Assembly (NCBI GenBank): GCA_037013495.1
Contig: CM072801.1
Location: 103,423,816 to 103,487,815, forward strand
Direction: 5' to 3'
DNA from: Hippophae tibetana
Lineage: Eukaryota; Streptophyta; Magnoliopsida; Rosales; Elaeagnaceae
DNA: 64,000 nucleotides
This document shows positions 39,240 to 52,378 of the stretch, piece by piece. A program made the translations under genes and the position numbers. Every line of letters starts with the position of its first letter. Within the stretch, counting starts at the first letter, position 1. The notes under the pieces were generated by a model that did no database searches, was not told the origin of the DNA, and was given only the letters and a program-made list of their open reading frames with translations.

Positions 39240-41030
39240 ATATATTATAATAGTCATTTGGATACACGAGTTAAAAGTTATAACAGTTTAAAGATACAAT
39301 CCCAATAAATAATTTCTTTTTTTTAAACTACGAACTCCAGAAATTTTGTGGTTTTTTATTCAGGAACAAAGATAGGTTGAACACGGAAAACAAAGAACAG
39401 GAAAATTATACAGTGAATTAAAAGAAGAGTAAGAAATGCAACGCAAATAAGAAAATAATGACAATTAAATCTAAAGAAAACAAAAGTCTAGTAGAAAATA
39501 TTTGTTTCTTTAATAGGGATTTGGAACCAAAGAAATCAAAAAACAATATAATGGAAAATTTTATTAATTCTAAAAGTCAAAAAATAAAACAAAGAAGAGG
39601 AAAATGATATAGTGAATTAAACGAAAAGTATGAAATGAAATGCAAATAAGAAAATAATGACAACAAAATCTAAAGAAAACAAAAGACTTGTAGAAAATAT
39701 TTGTTTGTTTAATTGTGATTTGACACAAAAGAATGCAAAAACCAATAAAATGGAAAATTTCATTAAATCTAAAATTTAAAAAAAGATATTTTAAGATAAA
39801 TATCATATTTTGGGCGACCACGGCTTTGATACCAAATGATACAGATCCTTTATGCGAAAAACTTTGGAACCCATGAACTAACAGGAATGAGAAGTACGGA
39901 ATTGCTAAGAACATGGTTACTATGATCAAATTGGAACAATAAAGAACGAGAATAGAAAACCATGCAAGAAGGTGCGAGCAAAATATAATACGTAGGAAAA
40001 TAGTGTAAGCGATGGAATTTGGGTTCTAAAAGGTGGATAACTGAACTATTGTTTCCTTCATGTTTTTGCAAATAGAAATAAGCTTTGATTTGATATATTA
40101 TAATAGTCATTTGGATACACGAGTTAAAAGTTATAACAGTTTAAAGAGACAATCCCAATAAATAATTTCTTTTTTTTAAACTACGAACTCCAGAAATTTT
40201 GTGGTTTTTTATTCAGGAACAAAGATAGGTTGAACACGAAAAACAAAGAACAGGAAAATGATACAGTGAATAAAAAGAAGAGTAAGAAATGCAACGCAAA
40301 TAAGAAAATAATGACAATTAAATCTAAAGAAAACAAAAGTCTTGTTGAAAATATTTGTTTCTTTAATTGGGATTTGGAACCAAAGAATGCAAAAAACAAT
40401 ATAATGGAAAATTTAATTAATTCTAAAAGTCAAAAAATAAAACAAAGAAGAGGAAAATGTTATAGTGAATTAAACGAAAAGTACGCAATGAAATGCAAAT
40501 AAGAAAATAATGACAACAAAATCTAAAGAAAACAAAAGACTTGTAGAAATTATTTGTTTGTTTAATTTCGATTTGACACAAAAGAATGCAAAAACCAATA
40601 AAATAGAAAATTTCATTAAATCTAAAATTAAAAAAAAAGATATTTTAAGATAAATATCATATTTTGGGCGACCACGGCTTTGATACCAAATGATACAGAT
40701 CCTTTATGCGAAAAACTTTGGAACCCATGAACTAACAGGAATGAGAAGTACGGAATTGCTAAGAACATGGTTACTATGATCAAATTGGAACAATAAAGAA
40801 CGAGAATAGAAAACCATGCAAGAAGGTGCGAGCAAAATATAATACGTAGGAAAATAGTGTAAGATATGGAATTTGGGTTCTAAAAGGTAGATAAATGAAC
40901 TATTGTTTCCTTCATGTTTTTGCAAATAGAAATAAACATTGATTTGATATATTATAATAGTCATTTGGATACACGAGTTAAAAGTTATAACAGTTTAAAG
41001 ATACAATCACAATAAATAATTTCTTTTTTT
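39240..41030 (+). repeat. Block repeated at a 2561-bp shift (first copy)
   Basis: This stretch matches about 41800-43590. Rare markers are shared: GGAAAATTATACAGTG (39400 and 41961), AGTCTAGTAGAAAAT, TTTAATAGGGATTTGG and CCAATAAAATAGAAAATTTC (near 40601 and 43157). These changes are absent elsewhere in the stretches I compared, so the two copies share a recent ancestor. Confidence 0.82.
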
Positions 41031-41799
41031 TAAACTACGAACTCCAGAAATTTTGTGGTTTTTTATTCAGGAACAAAGATAGGTTGAACACGAAAAACAA
41101 AGAACAGGAAAATGATACAGTGAATAAAAAGAAGAGTAAGAAATGCAACGCAAATAAGAAAATAATGACAATTAAATCTAAAGAAAACAAAAGTCTTGTT
41201 GAAAATATTTGTTTCTTTAATTGGGATTTGGAACCAAAGAATGCAAAAAACAATATAATGGAAAATTTAATTAATTCTAAAAGTCAAAAAATAAAACAAA
41301 GAAGAGGAAAATGTTATAGTGAATTAAACGAAAAGTACGCAATGAAATGCAAATAAGAAAATAATGACAACAAAATCTAAAGAAAACAAAAGACTTGTAG
41401 AAATTATTTGTTTGTTTAATTTCGATTTGACACAAAAGAATGCAAAAACCAATAAAATGGAAAATTTCATTAAATCTAAAATTAAAAAAAAAGATATTTT
41501 AAGATAAATATCATATTTTGGGCGACCACGGCTTTGATACCAAATGATACAGATCCTTTATGCGAAAAACTTTGGAACCCATGAACTAACAGGAATGAGA
41601 AGTATGGAATTGCTAAGAACATGGTTACTATGATCAAATTGGAACAATAAAGAACGAGAATAGAAAACCATGCAAGAAGGTGCGAGCAAAATATAATACG
41701 TAGGAAAATAGTGTAAGCGATGGAATTTGGGTTCTAAAAGGTGGATAACTGAACTATTGTTTCCTTCATGTTTTTGCAAATAGAAATAAGGATTGATTT

Positions 41800-43590
41800 G
41801 ATATATTATAATAGTCATTTGGATACACGAGTTAAAAGTTATAACAGTTTAAAGATACAATCCCAATAAATAATTTCTTTTTTTTAAACTACGAACTCCA
41901 GAAATTTTGTGGTTTTTTATTCAGGAACAAAGATAGGTTGAACACGGAAAACAAAGAACAGGAAAATTATACAGTGAATTAAAAGAAGAGTAAGAAATGC
42001 AACGCAAATAAGAAAATAATGACAATTAAATCTAAAGAAAACAAAAGTCTAGTAGAAAATATTTGTTTCTTTAATAGGGATTTGGAACCAAAGAAATCAA
42101 AAAACAATATAATGGAAAATTTTATTAATTCTAAAAGTCAAAAAATAAAACAAAGAAGAGGAAAATGATATAGTGAATTAAACGAAAAGTATGAAATGAA
42201 ATGCAAATAAGAAAATAATGACAACAAAATCTAAAGAAAACAAAAGACTTGTAGAAAATATTTGTTTGTTTAATTGTGATTTGACACAAAAGAATGCAAA
42301 AACCAATAAAATGGAAAATTTCATTAAATCTAAAATTTAAAAAAAGATATTTTAAGATAAATATCATATTTTGGGCGACCACGGCTTTGATACCAAATGA
42401 TACAGATCCTTTATGCGAAAAACTTTGGAACCCATGAACTAACAGGAATGAGAAGTACGGAATTGCTAAGAACATGGTTACTATGATCAAATTGGAACAA
42501 TAAAGAACGAGAATAGAAAACCATGCAAGAAGGTGCGAGCAAAATATAATACGTAGGAAAATAGTGTAAGCGATGGAATTTGGGTTCTAAAAGGTGGATA
42601 ACTGAACTATTGTTTCCTTCATGTTTTTGCAAATAGAAATAAGCTTTGATTTGATATATTATAATAGTCATTTGGATACACGAGTTAAAAGTTATAACAG
42701 TTTAAAGAGACAATCCCAATAAATAATTTCTTTTTTTTAAACTACGAACTCCAGAAATTTTGTGGTTTTTTATTCAGGAACAAAGATAGGTTGAACACGA
42801 AAAACAAAGAACAGGAAAATGATACAGTGAATAAAAAGAAGAGTAAGAAATGCAACGCAAATAAGAAAATAATGACAATTAAATCTAAAGAAAACAAAAG
42901 TCTTGTTGAAAATATTTGTTTCTTTAATTGGGATTTGGAACCAAAGAATGCAAAAAACAATATAATGGAAAATTTAATTAATTCTAAAAGTCAAAAAAAA
43001 AAAACAAAGAAGAGGAAAATGTTATAGTGAATTAAACGAAAAGTACGCAATGAAATGCAAATAAGAAAATAATGACAACAAAATCTAAAGAAAACAAAAG
43101 ACTTGTAGAAATTATTTGTTTGTTTAATTTCGATTTGACACAAAAGAATGCAAAAACCAATAAAATAGAAAATTTCATTAAATCTAAAATTAAAAAAAAA
43201 GATATTTTAAGATAAATATCATATTTTGGGCGACCACGGCTTTGATACCAAATGATACAGATCCTTTATGCGAAAAACTTTGGAACCCATGAACTAACAG
43301 GAATGAGAAGTACGGAATTGCTAAGAACATGGTTACTATGATCAAATTGGAACAATAAAGAACGAGAATAGAAAACCATGCAAGAAGGTGCGAGCAAAAT
43401 ATAATACGTAGGAAAATAGTGTAAGATATGGAATTTGGGTTCTAAAAGGTGGATAAATGAACTATTGTTTCCTTCATGTTTTTGCAAATAGAAATAAACA
43501 TTGATTTGATATATTATAATAGTCATTTGGATACACGAGTTAAAAGTTATAACAGTTTAAAGATACAATCACAATAAATAATTTCTTTTT
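41800..43590 (+). repeat. Block repeated at a 2561-bp shift (second copy)
   Basis: This copy has one private change, near 42990: the usual AAAAAATAAAACAAAG has become an uninterrupted run of 12 A before CAAAG. It overlaps the start of the 10.25-kb shifted block, so this part of the array has been copied at least twice. Confidence 0.8.
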
Positions 43591-45055
43591 TTTAAACTAC
43601 GAACTCCAGAAAATTTGTGGTTTTTTATTCAGGAGCATAGATAGGTTGAACACGGAAAAAAAAGAACAGGAAAATGATAGAGTGAAATAAAAGAAGAGTA
43701 AGAAATGCAATGCAAATAAGAAAATAATGACAATTAAATCTAAAGAAAACAAAAGTCTTGTAGAAAATATTTGTTTCTTTAATTGGGATTTGGAACCAAA
43801 GAAATCAAAAAACAATATAATGGAAAATTTTATTAATTCTAAAAGTCAAAAAATAAAACAAAGAAGAGGAAAATGTTATAGCTAATTAAACGAAAAGTAC
43901 GCAATGAAATGCAAATAAGAAAATAATGACAACAAAATCTAAAGAAAACAAAAGACTTGTAGAAATTATTTGTTTGTTTAATTGTGATTTGACACAAAAG
44001 AATGCAAAAACTAATAAAATGGAAAATTTCATTAAATCTAAAATTAAAAAAAAAAGATATTTTAAGATAAATATCATATTTTGGGCGACCACGGCTTTGA
44101 TACCAAATGATACAGATCCTTTATGCGAAAACCTTTGGAACCCATGAACTAACAGGAATGAGAAGTATGGAATTGCTAAGAACATGGTTACTATGATCAA
44201 ATTCGAACAATAAAGAACGAGAATAGAAAACCATACAAGAAGGTGCGAGCAAACTATAATACGTAGGAAAATAGTGTAAGCGATGGAATTTGGGTTCTAA
44301 AAGGTGGATAACTGAACTATTGTTTCCTTCATGTTTTTGCAAATAGAAATAAGCATTGATTTGATATATTATAATAGTCATTTGGATACACGAGTTAAAA
44401 GTTATAACAGTTTAAAGATACAATCCCAATAAATAATTTCTTTTTTTTAAACTACGAACTCCAGAAATTTTGTGGTTTTTTATTCAGGAACAAAGATAGG
44501 TTGAACACGGAAAACAAAGAACAGGAAAATGATACAGTGAATTAAAAGAAGAGTAAGAAATGCAACGCAAATAAGAAAATAATGACAATTAAATCTAAAG
44601 AAAACAAAAGTCTTGTTGAAAATATTTGTTTCTTTAATTGGGATTTGGAACCAAAGAATGCAAAAAACAATATAATGGAAAATTTAATTAATTCTAAAAG
44701 TCAAAAAATAAAACAAAGAAGAGGAAAATGTTATAGTGAATTAAACGAAAAGTACGCAATGAAATGCAAATAAGAAAATAATGACAACAAAATCTAAAGA
44801 AAACAAAAGACTTGTAGAAATTATTTGTTTGTTTAATTTCGATTTGACACAAAAGAATGCAAAAACCAATAAAATGGAAAATTTCATTAAATCTAAAATT
44901 AAAAAAAAAGATATTTTAAGATAAATATCATATTTTGGGCGACCACGGCTTTGATACCAAATGATACAGATCCTTTATGCGAAAAACTTTGGAACCCATG
45001 AACTAACAGGAATGAGAAGTACGGAATTGCTAAGAACATGGTTACTATGATCAAA
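42131..45055 (+). repeat. Block repeated at a shift of about 10247 bp, copy 1
   Basis: Anchors 42373, 43228 and 44083 correspond to 52621, 53475 and 54330 at shifts of 10247-10248 bp, or twelve monomers. The order of monomer sub-types is the same. The match continues past 45055 at a shift of about 10447 bp, because the second copy has the extra 199-200 bp of the long monomer. Confidence 0.78.
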
Positions 45056-48000
45056 TTGGAACAATAAAGAACGAGAATAGAAAACCATGCAAGAAGGTGC
45101 GAGCAAAATATAATACGTAGGAAAATAGTGTAAGCGATGGAATTTGGGTTCTAAAAGGTGGATAACTGAACTATTGTTTCCTTCATGTTTTTGCAAATAG
45201 AAATAAACATTGATTTGATATATTATAATAGTCATTTGGATACACGAGTTAAAAGTTATAACAGTTTAAAGATACAATCACAATAAATAATTTCTTTTTT
45301 TTAAACTACGAACTCCAGAAAATTTGTGGTTTTTTATTCAGGAGCATAGATAGGTTAAACACGGAAAACAAAGAACAGGAAAATGATACTGTGAATTAAA
45401 AGAAGAATAAGAAATGCAACGCAAATAAGAAAATAATGACAATTAAATCTAAAGAAAACAAAAGTCTTGTTGAAAATATTTGTTTCTTTAATTGGGATTT
45501 GGAACCAAAGAATGCAAAAAACAATATAATGGAAAATTTTATTAATTCTAAAAGTCAAAAAATAAAACAGAGAAGAGGAAAATGTTATAGTGAATTAAAC
45601 GAAAAGTACGCAATGAAATGAAAATAAGAAAATAATGACAACAAAATCTAAAGAAAACAAAAGACTTGTAGAAAATATTTGTTTGTTTAATTGTGATTTG
45701 ACACAAAAGAATGCAAAAACCAATAAAATGGAAAATTTCATTAAATCTAAAATTAAAAAAAAAGATATTTTAAGATAAATATCATATTTTGGGCGACCAC
45801 GGCTTTGATACCAAATGATACAGATCCTTTATGCGAAAAACTTTGGAACCCATGAACTAACAGGAATGAGAAGTATGGAATTGCTAAGAACATGGTTACT
45901 ATGATCAAATTGGAACAATAAAGAACGAGAATAGAAAACCATGCAAGAAGGTGCGAGCAAACTATAATACGTAGGAAAATAGTGTAAGCGATGGAATTTG
46001 GGTTCTAAAAGGTGGATAACTAAACTATTGTTTCCTTCATGTTTTTGCAAATAGAAATAAGCTTTGATTTGATATATTATAATAGTCATTTGGATATACG
46101 AGTTAAAAGTTATAACAGTTTAAAGAGACAATCCCAATAAATAATTTCTTTTTTTTAAACTACGAACTCCAGAAAATTTGTGGTTTTTTATTTAGGAGCA
46201 TAGATAGGTTGAACACGGAAAACAAAGAACAGGAAAATGATACAGTGAATTAAAAGAAGAGTAAGAAATGCAATGCAAATAAGAAAATAATGACAATTAA
46301 ATCTAAAGAAAACAAAAGTCTTGTAGAAAATATTTGTTTCTTTAATTGGGATTTGGAACCAAAGAAATCAAAAAACAATATAATGGAAAATTTTATTAAT
46401 TCTAAAAGTCAAAAAATAAAACAAAGAAGAGGAAAATGATATAGTGAATTAAACGAAAAGTATGAAATGAAATGCAAATAAGAAAATAATGACAACAAAA
46501 TCTAAAGAAAACAAAAGACTTGTAGAAAATATTTGTTTGTTTAATTGTGATTTGACACAAAAGAATGCAAAAACCAATAAAATGGAAAATTTCATTAAAT
46601 CTAAAATTAAAAAAAAAGATATTTTAAGATAAATATCATATTTTGGGCGACCACGGCTTTGATACCAAATGATACAGATCCTTTATGCGAAAAACTTTGG
46701 AACCCATGAACTAACAGGAATGAGAAGTATGGAATTGCTAAGAACATGGTTACTATGATCAAATTGGAACAATAAAGAACGAGAATAGAAAACCATGCAA
46801 GAAGGTGCGAGCAAACTATAATACGTAGGAAAATAGTGTAAGCGATGGAATTTGGGTTCTAAAAGGTGGATAACTGAACTATTGTTTCCTTCATGTTTTT
46901 GCAAATAGAAATAAGCTTTGATTTGATATATTATAATAGTCATTTGGATACACGAGTTAAAAGTTATAACAGTTTAAAGAGACAATCCCAATAAATAATT
47001 TCTTTTTTTTAAACTACGAACTCCAGAAAATTTGTGGTTTTTTATTTAGGAGAATAGATAGGTTGAACACGGAAAACAAAGAACAGGAAAATGATACAGT
47101 GAATTAAAAGAAGAGTAAGAAATGCAATGCAAATAAGAAAATAATGACAATTAAATCTAAAGAAAACAAAAGTCTTGTAGAAAATATTTGTTTCTTTAAT
47201 TGGGATTTGGAACCAAAGAAATCAAAAAACAATATAATGGAAAATTTTATTAATTCTAAAAGTCAAAAAATAAAACAAAGAAGAGGAAAATGATATAGTG
47301 AATTAAACGAAAAGTATGAAATGAAATGCAAATAAGAAAATAATGACAACAAAATCTAAAGAAAACAAAAGACTTGTAGAAAATATTTGTTTGTTTAATT
47401 GTGATTTGACACAAAAGAATGCAAAAACCAATAAAATGGAAAATTTCATTAAATCTAAAATTTAAAAAAAGATATTTTAAGATAAATATCATATTTTGGG
47501 CGACCACGGCTTTGATACCAAATGATACAGATCCTTTATGCGAAAAACTTTGGAACCCATGAACTAACAGGAATGAGAAGTACGGAATTGCTAAGAACAT
47601 GGTTACTATGATCAAATTGGAACAATAAAGAACGAGAATAGAAAACCATGCAAGAAGGTGCGAGCAAAATATAATACGTAGGAAAATAGTGTAAGCGATG
47701 GAATTTGGGTTCTAAAAGGTGGATAACTGAACTATTGTTTCCTTCATGTTTTTGCAAATAGAAATAAGCTTTGATTTGATATATTATAATAGTCATTTGG
47801 ATACACGAGTTAAAAGTTATAACAGTTTAAAGAGACAATCCCAATAAATAATTTCTTTTTTTTAAACTACGAACTCCAGAAATTTTGTGGTTTTTTATTC
47901 AGGAACAAAGATAGGTTGAACACGAAAAACAAAGAACAGGAAAATGATACAGTGAATAAAAAGAAGAGTAAGAAATGCAACGCAAATAAGAAAATAATGA

Positions 48001-49599
48001 CAATTAAATCTAAAGAAAACAAAAGTCTTGTTGAAAATATTTGTTTCTTTAATTGGGATTTGGAACCAAAGAATGCAAAAAACAATATAATGGAAAATTT
48101 AATTAATTCTAAAAGTCAAAAAATAAAACAAAGAAGAGGAAAATGTTATAGTGAATTAAACGAAAAGTACGCAATGAAATGCAAATAAGAAAATAACGAC
48201 AACAAAATCTAAAGAAAACAAAAGACTTGTAGAAATTATTTGTTTGTTTAATTTCGATTTGACACAAAAGAATGCAAAAACCAATAAAATGGAAAATTTC
48301 ATTAAATCTAAAATTAAAAAAAAAGATATTTTAAGATAAATATCATATTTTGGGCGACCACGGCTTTGATACCAAATGATACAGATCCTTTATGCGAAAA
48401 ACTTTGGAACCCATGAACTAACAGGAATGAGAAGTACGGAATTGCTAAGAACATGGTTACTATGATCAAATTGGAACAATAAAGAACGAGAATAGAAAAC
48501 CATGCAAGAAGGTGCGAGGAAAATATAATACGTAGGAAAATAGTGTAAGCGATGGAATTTGGGTTCTAAAAGGTGGATAACTGAACTATTGTTTCCTTCA
48601 TGTTTTTGCAAATAGAAATAAATATTGATTTGATATATTATAATAGTCATTTGGATACACGAGTTAAAAGTTATAACAGTTTAAAGATACAATCACAATA
48701 AATAATTTCTTTTTTTTAAACTACGAACTCCAGAAAATTTGTGGTTTTTTATTCAGGAGCATAGATAGGTTGAACACGGAAAACAAAGAACAGGAAAATG
48801 ATACAGTGATTTGGAAGAAGAATAAGAAATGCAACGCAAATAAGAAAATAATGACAATTAAATCTAAAGAAAACAAAAGTCTTGTTGAAAATATTTGTTT
48901 CTTTAATTGGGATTTGGAACCAAAGAATGCAAAACACAATATAATGGAAAATTTTATTAATTCTAAAAGTCAAAAAATAAAACAAAGAAGAGGAAATTGT
49001 TATAGTGAATTAAACGAAAAGTACGCAATGAAATGCAAATAAGAAAATAATGACAACAAAATCTAAAGAAAACAAAATACTTGTAGAAATTATTTGTTTG
49101 TTTAATTTCGATTTGACACAAAAGAATGCAAAAACTAATAAAATGGAAAATTTCATTAAATCTAAAATTAAAAAAAAAGATATTTTAAGATAAATATCAT
49201 ATTTTGGGCGACCACGGCTTTGATACCAAATGATACAGATCCTTTATGCGAAAAACTTTGGAACCCATGAACTAACAGGAATGAGAAGTACGGAATTGCT
49301 AAGAACATGGTTACTATGATCAAATTGGAACAATAAAGAACGAGAATAGAAAACCATGCAAGAAGGTGCGAGCAAAATATAATACGTAGGAAAATAGTGT
49401 AAGAGATGGAATTTGGGTTCTAAAAGGTGGATAACTGAACTATTGTTTCCTTCATGTTTTTGCAAATAGAAATAAGCATTGATTTGATATATTATAACAG
49501 TCATTTGGATACACGAGTTAAAAGTTATAACAGTTTAAAGATACAATCCCAATAAATAATTTCTTTTTTTTAAACTACGAACTCCAGAAATTTTGTGGT

Positions 49600-50330
49600 T
49601 TTTTATTCAGGAGCAAAGATAGGTTGCACACGGAAAACAAAGAACAGGAAAATGATACAGTGAATTAAAAGAAGAGTAAGAAATGCAATGCAAATAAGAA
49701 AATAATGACAATTAAATCTAAAGAAAACAAAAGTCTTGTTAAAAATATTTGTTTCATTAATTGGGATTTGGAACCAAAGAAGGCAAAAAACAATATAATG
49801 GAAAATTTTATTAATTCTAAAAGTCAAAAAATAAAACAAAGAAGAGGAAAATGTTATAGTGAATTAAAAGAAAAGTACATAATGAAATGCATATAAGAAA
49901 ATAATGACAACAAAATATAAAGAAAACAAAAGACTTGTAGAAAGTATTTGTTTCTTTAATTGTGATTTGGAACAAAAGAAGGCAAAAACCAATAAAATGG
50001 AAAATTTCATTAAATCTAAAATTAAAAAAAAAATATTTTAAGATAAATATCCTATTTTGGGCGACCACGGCTTCGATACCAAAAGATACTGATCCTTTAT
50101 GCGAAAATATTTGGAACCCATGAACTCACAGGAATGAGAAGGATGGAATTGCTAAGAACATGGTTAATATGATCAAATTGGAACAATAAAGAACAAGAAT
50201 AGAAAACCTTGCAAGAAGGTGCGATCAAACTATAAGACGTAGGAAAGCAGTGTAAGCGATGGAATTTGGGTTCTAAAAGGTGGATAACTGAACTATTGTT
50301 TCCTTTTTTTTTTGCAAATAGAAATAAGCA
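49600..50330 (+). repeat. Displaced M/L-type tract inside zone R
   Basis: This tract differs from the zone R text on both sides. From about 49610 it has GGAGCAAAGATAGGTTGCAC and GTTTCATTAATTGGG, otherwise seen at about 22.3-24.2 kb. From about 49960 it has GATTTGGAACAAAAG, CCTATTTTGGG, GGCTTCGATACC, GAACTCACAGG, GATCAAACTATAAGACG and GTAGGAAAG, typical of zone L. It also has private changes: AAAGATACTGATCC near 50083, GAAAACCTTGCAAG near 50203, and an uninterrupted run of ten T (50304-50313) where other monomers have TTCATGTTTTT. Zone R text resumes at about 50330. Gene conversion, an old exchange or relict survival could explain it. Confidence 0.75.
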
Positions 50331-52378
50331 TTGATTTGATATATTATAATAGTCATTTGGATACACGAGTTAAAAGTTATAACAGTTTAAAGATACAATC
50401 ACAATAAATAATTTCTTTTTTTTAAACTACAAACTAAAGAAAATTTGTGGTTTTTTATTCAGGAGCATAGATAGGTTGAACACGGAAAACAAAGAACAGG
50501 AAAATGATACAGTGAATTAAAAGAAGAATAAGAAATGCAACGCAAATAAGAAAATAATGACAATTAAATCTAAAGAAAACAAAAGTCTTGTTGAAAATAT
50601 TTGTTTCTTTAATTGGGATTTGGAACCAAAGAATGCAAAAAACAATATAATGGAAAATTTTATTAATTCTAAAAGTCAAAAAATAAAACAAAGAAGAGGA
50701 AAATGTTATAGTGAATTAAACGAAAAGTACGCAATGAAATGCAAATAAGAAAATAATGACAACAAAATCTAAAGAAAACAAAATACTTGTAGAAATTATT
50801 TGTTTGTTTAATTTCGATTTGACACAAAAGAATGCAAAAACCAATAAAATGGAAAATTTCATTAAATCTAAAATTAAAAAAAAAGATATTTTAAGATAAA
50901 TATCATATTTTGGGCGACCACGGCTTTGATACCAAATGATACAGATCCTTTATGCGAAAAACTTTGGAACCCATGAACTAACAGGAATGAGAAGTACGGA
51001 ATTGCTAAGAACATGGTTACTATGATCAAATTGGAACAATAAAGAACGAGAATAGAAAACCATGCAAGAAGGTGCGAGCAAAATATAATACGTAGGAAAA
51101 TAGTGTAAGAGATGGAATTTGGGTTCTAAAAGGTGGATAACTGAACTATTGTTTCCTTCATGTTTTTGCAAATAGAAATAAACATTGATTTGATATATTA
51201 TAATAGTCATTTGGATACACGAGTTAAAAGTTATAACAGTTTAAAGATACAATCACAATAAATAATTTCTTTTTTTTAAACTACGAACTCCAGAAAATTT
51301 GTGGTTTTTTATTCAGGAGCATAGATAGGTTAAACACGGAAAACAAAGAACAGGAAAATGATACTGTGAATTAAAAGAAGAATAAGAAATGCAACGCAAA
51401 TAAGAAAATAATGACAATTAAATCTAAAGAAAACAAAAGTCTTGTTGAAAATATTTGTTTCTTTAATTGGGATTTTGGAACCAAAGAATGCAAAAAACAA
51501 TATAATGGAAAATTTTATTAATTCTAAAAGTCAAAAAATAAAACAAAGAAGTGGAAAATGTTATAGTGAATTAAACGAAAAGTACGCAATGAAATGCAAA
51601 TAAGAAAATAATGACAACAAAATCTAAAGAAAACAAAAGACTTGTAGAAAATATTTGTTTGTTTAATTGTGATTTGACACAAAAGAATGCAAAAACCAAT
51701 AAAATGGAAAATTTCATTAAATCTAAAATTAAAAAAAAAAGATATTTTAAGATAAATATCATATTTTGGGCGACCACGGCTTTGATACCAAATGATACAG
51801 ATCCTTTATGCGAAAAACTTTGGAACCCATGAACTAACAGGAATGAGAAGTATGGAATTGCTAAGAACATGGTTACTATGATCAAATTGGAACAATAAAG
51901 AACGAGAATAGAAAACCATGCAAGAAGGTGCGAGCAAACTATAATACGTAGGAAAATAGTGTAAGCGATGGAATTTGGGTTCTAAAAGGTGGATAACTAA
52001 ACTATTGTTTCCTTCATGTTTTTGAAAATAGAAATAAGCTTTGATTTGATATATTATAATAGTCATTTGGATACACGAGTTAAAAGTTATAACAGTTTAA
52101 AGATACAATCACAATAAATAATTTCTTTTTTTTAAACTACGAACTCCAGAAAATTTGTGGTTTTTTATTCAGGAGCATAGATAGGTTGAACACGGAAAAC
52201 AAAGAACAGGAAAATGATACAGTGAATTAAAAAAAGAGTAAGAAATGTAATGCAAATAAGAAAATAATGACAATTAAATCTAAAGAAAACAAAAGTCTTG
52301 TAGAAAATATTTGTTTCTTTAATTGGGATTTGGAACCAAAGAAATCAAAAAACAATATAATGGAAAATTTTATTAATT

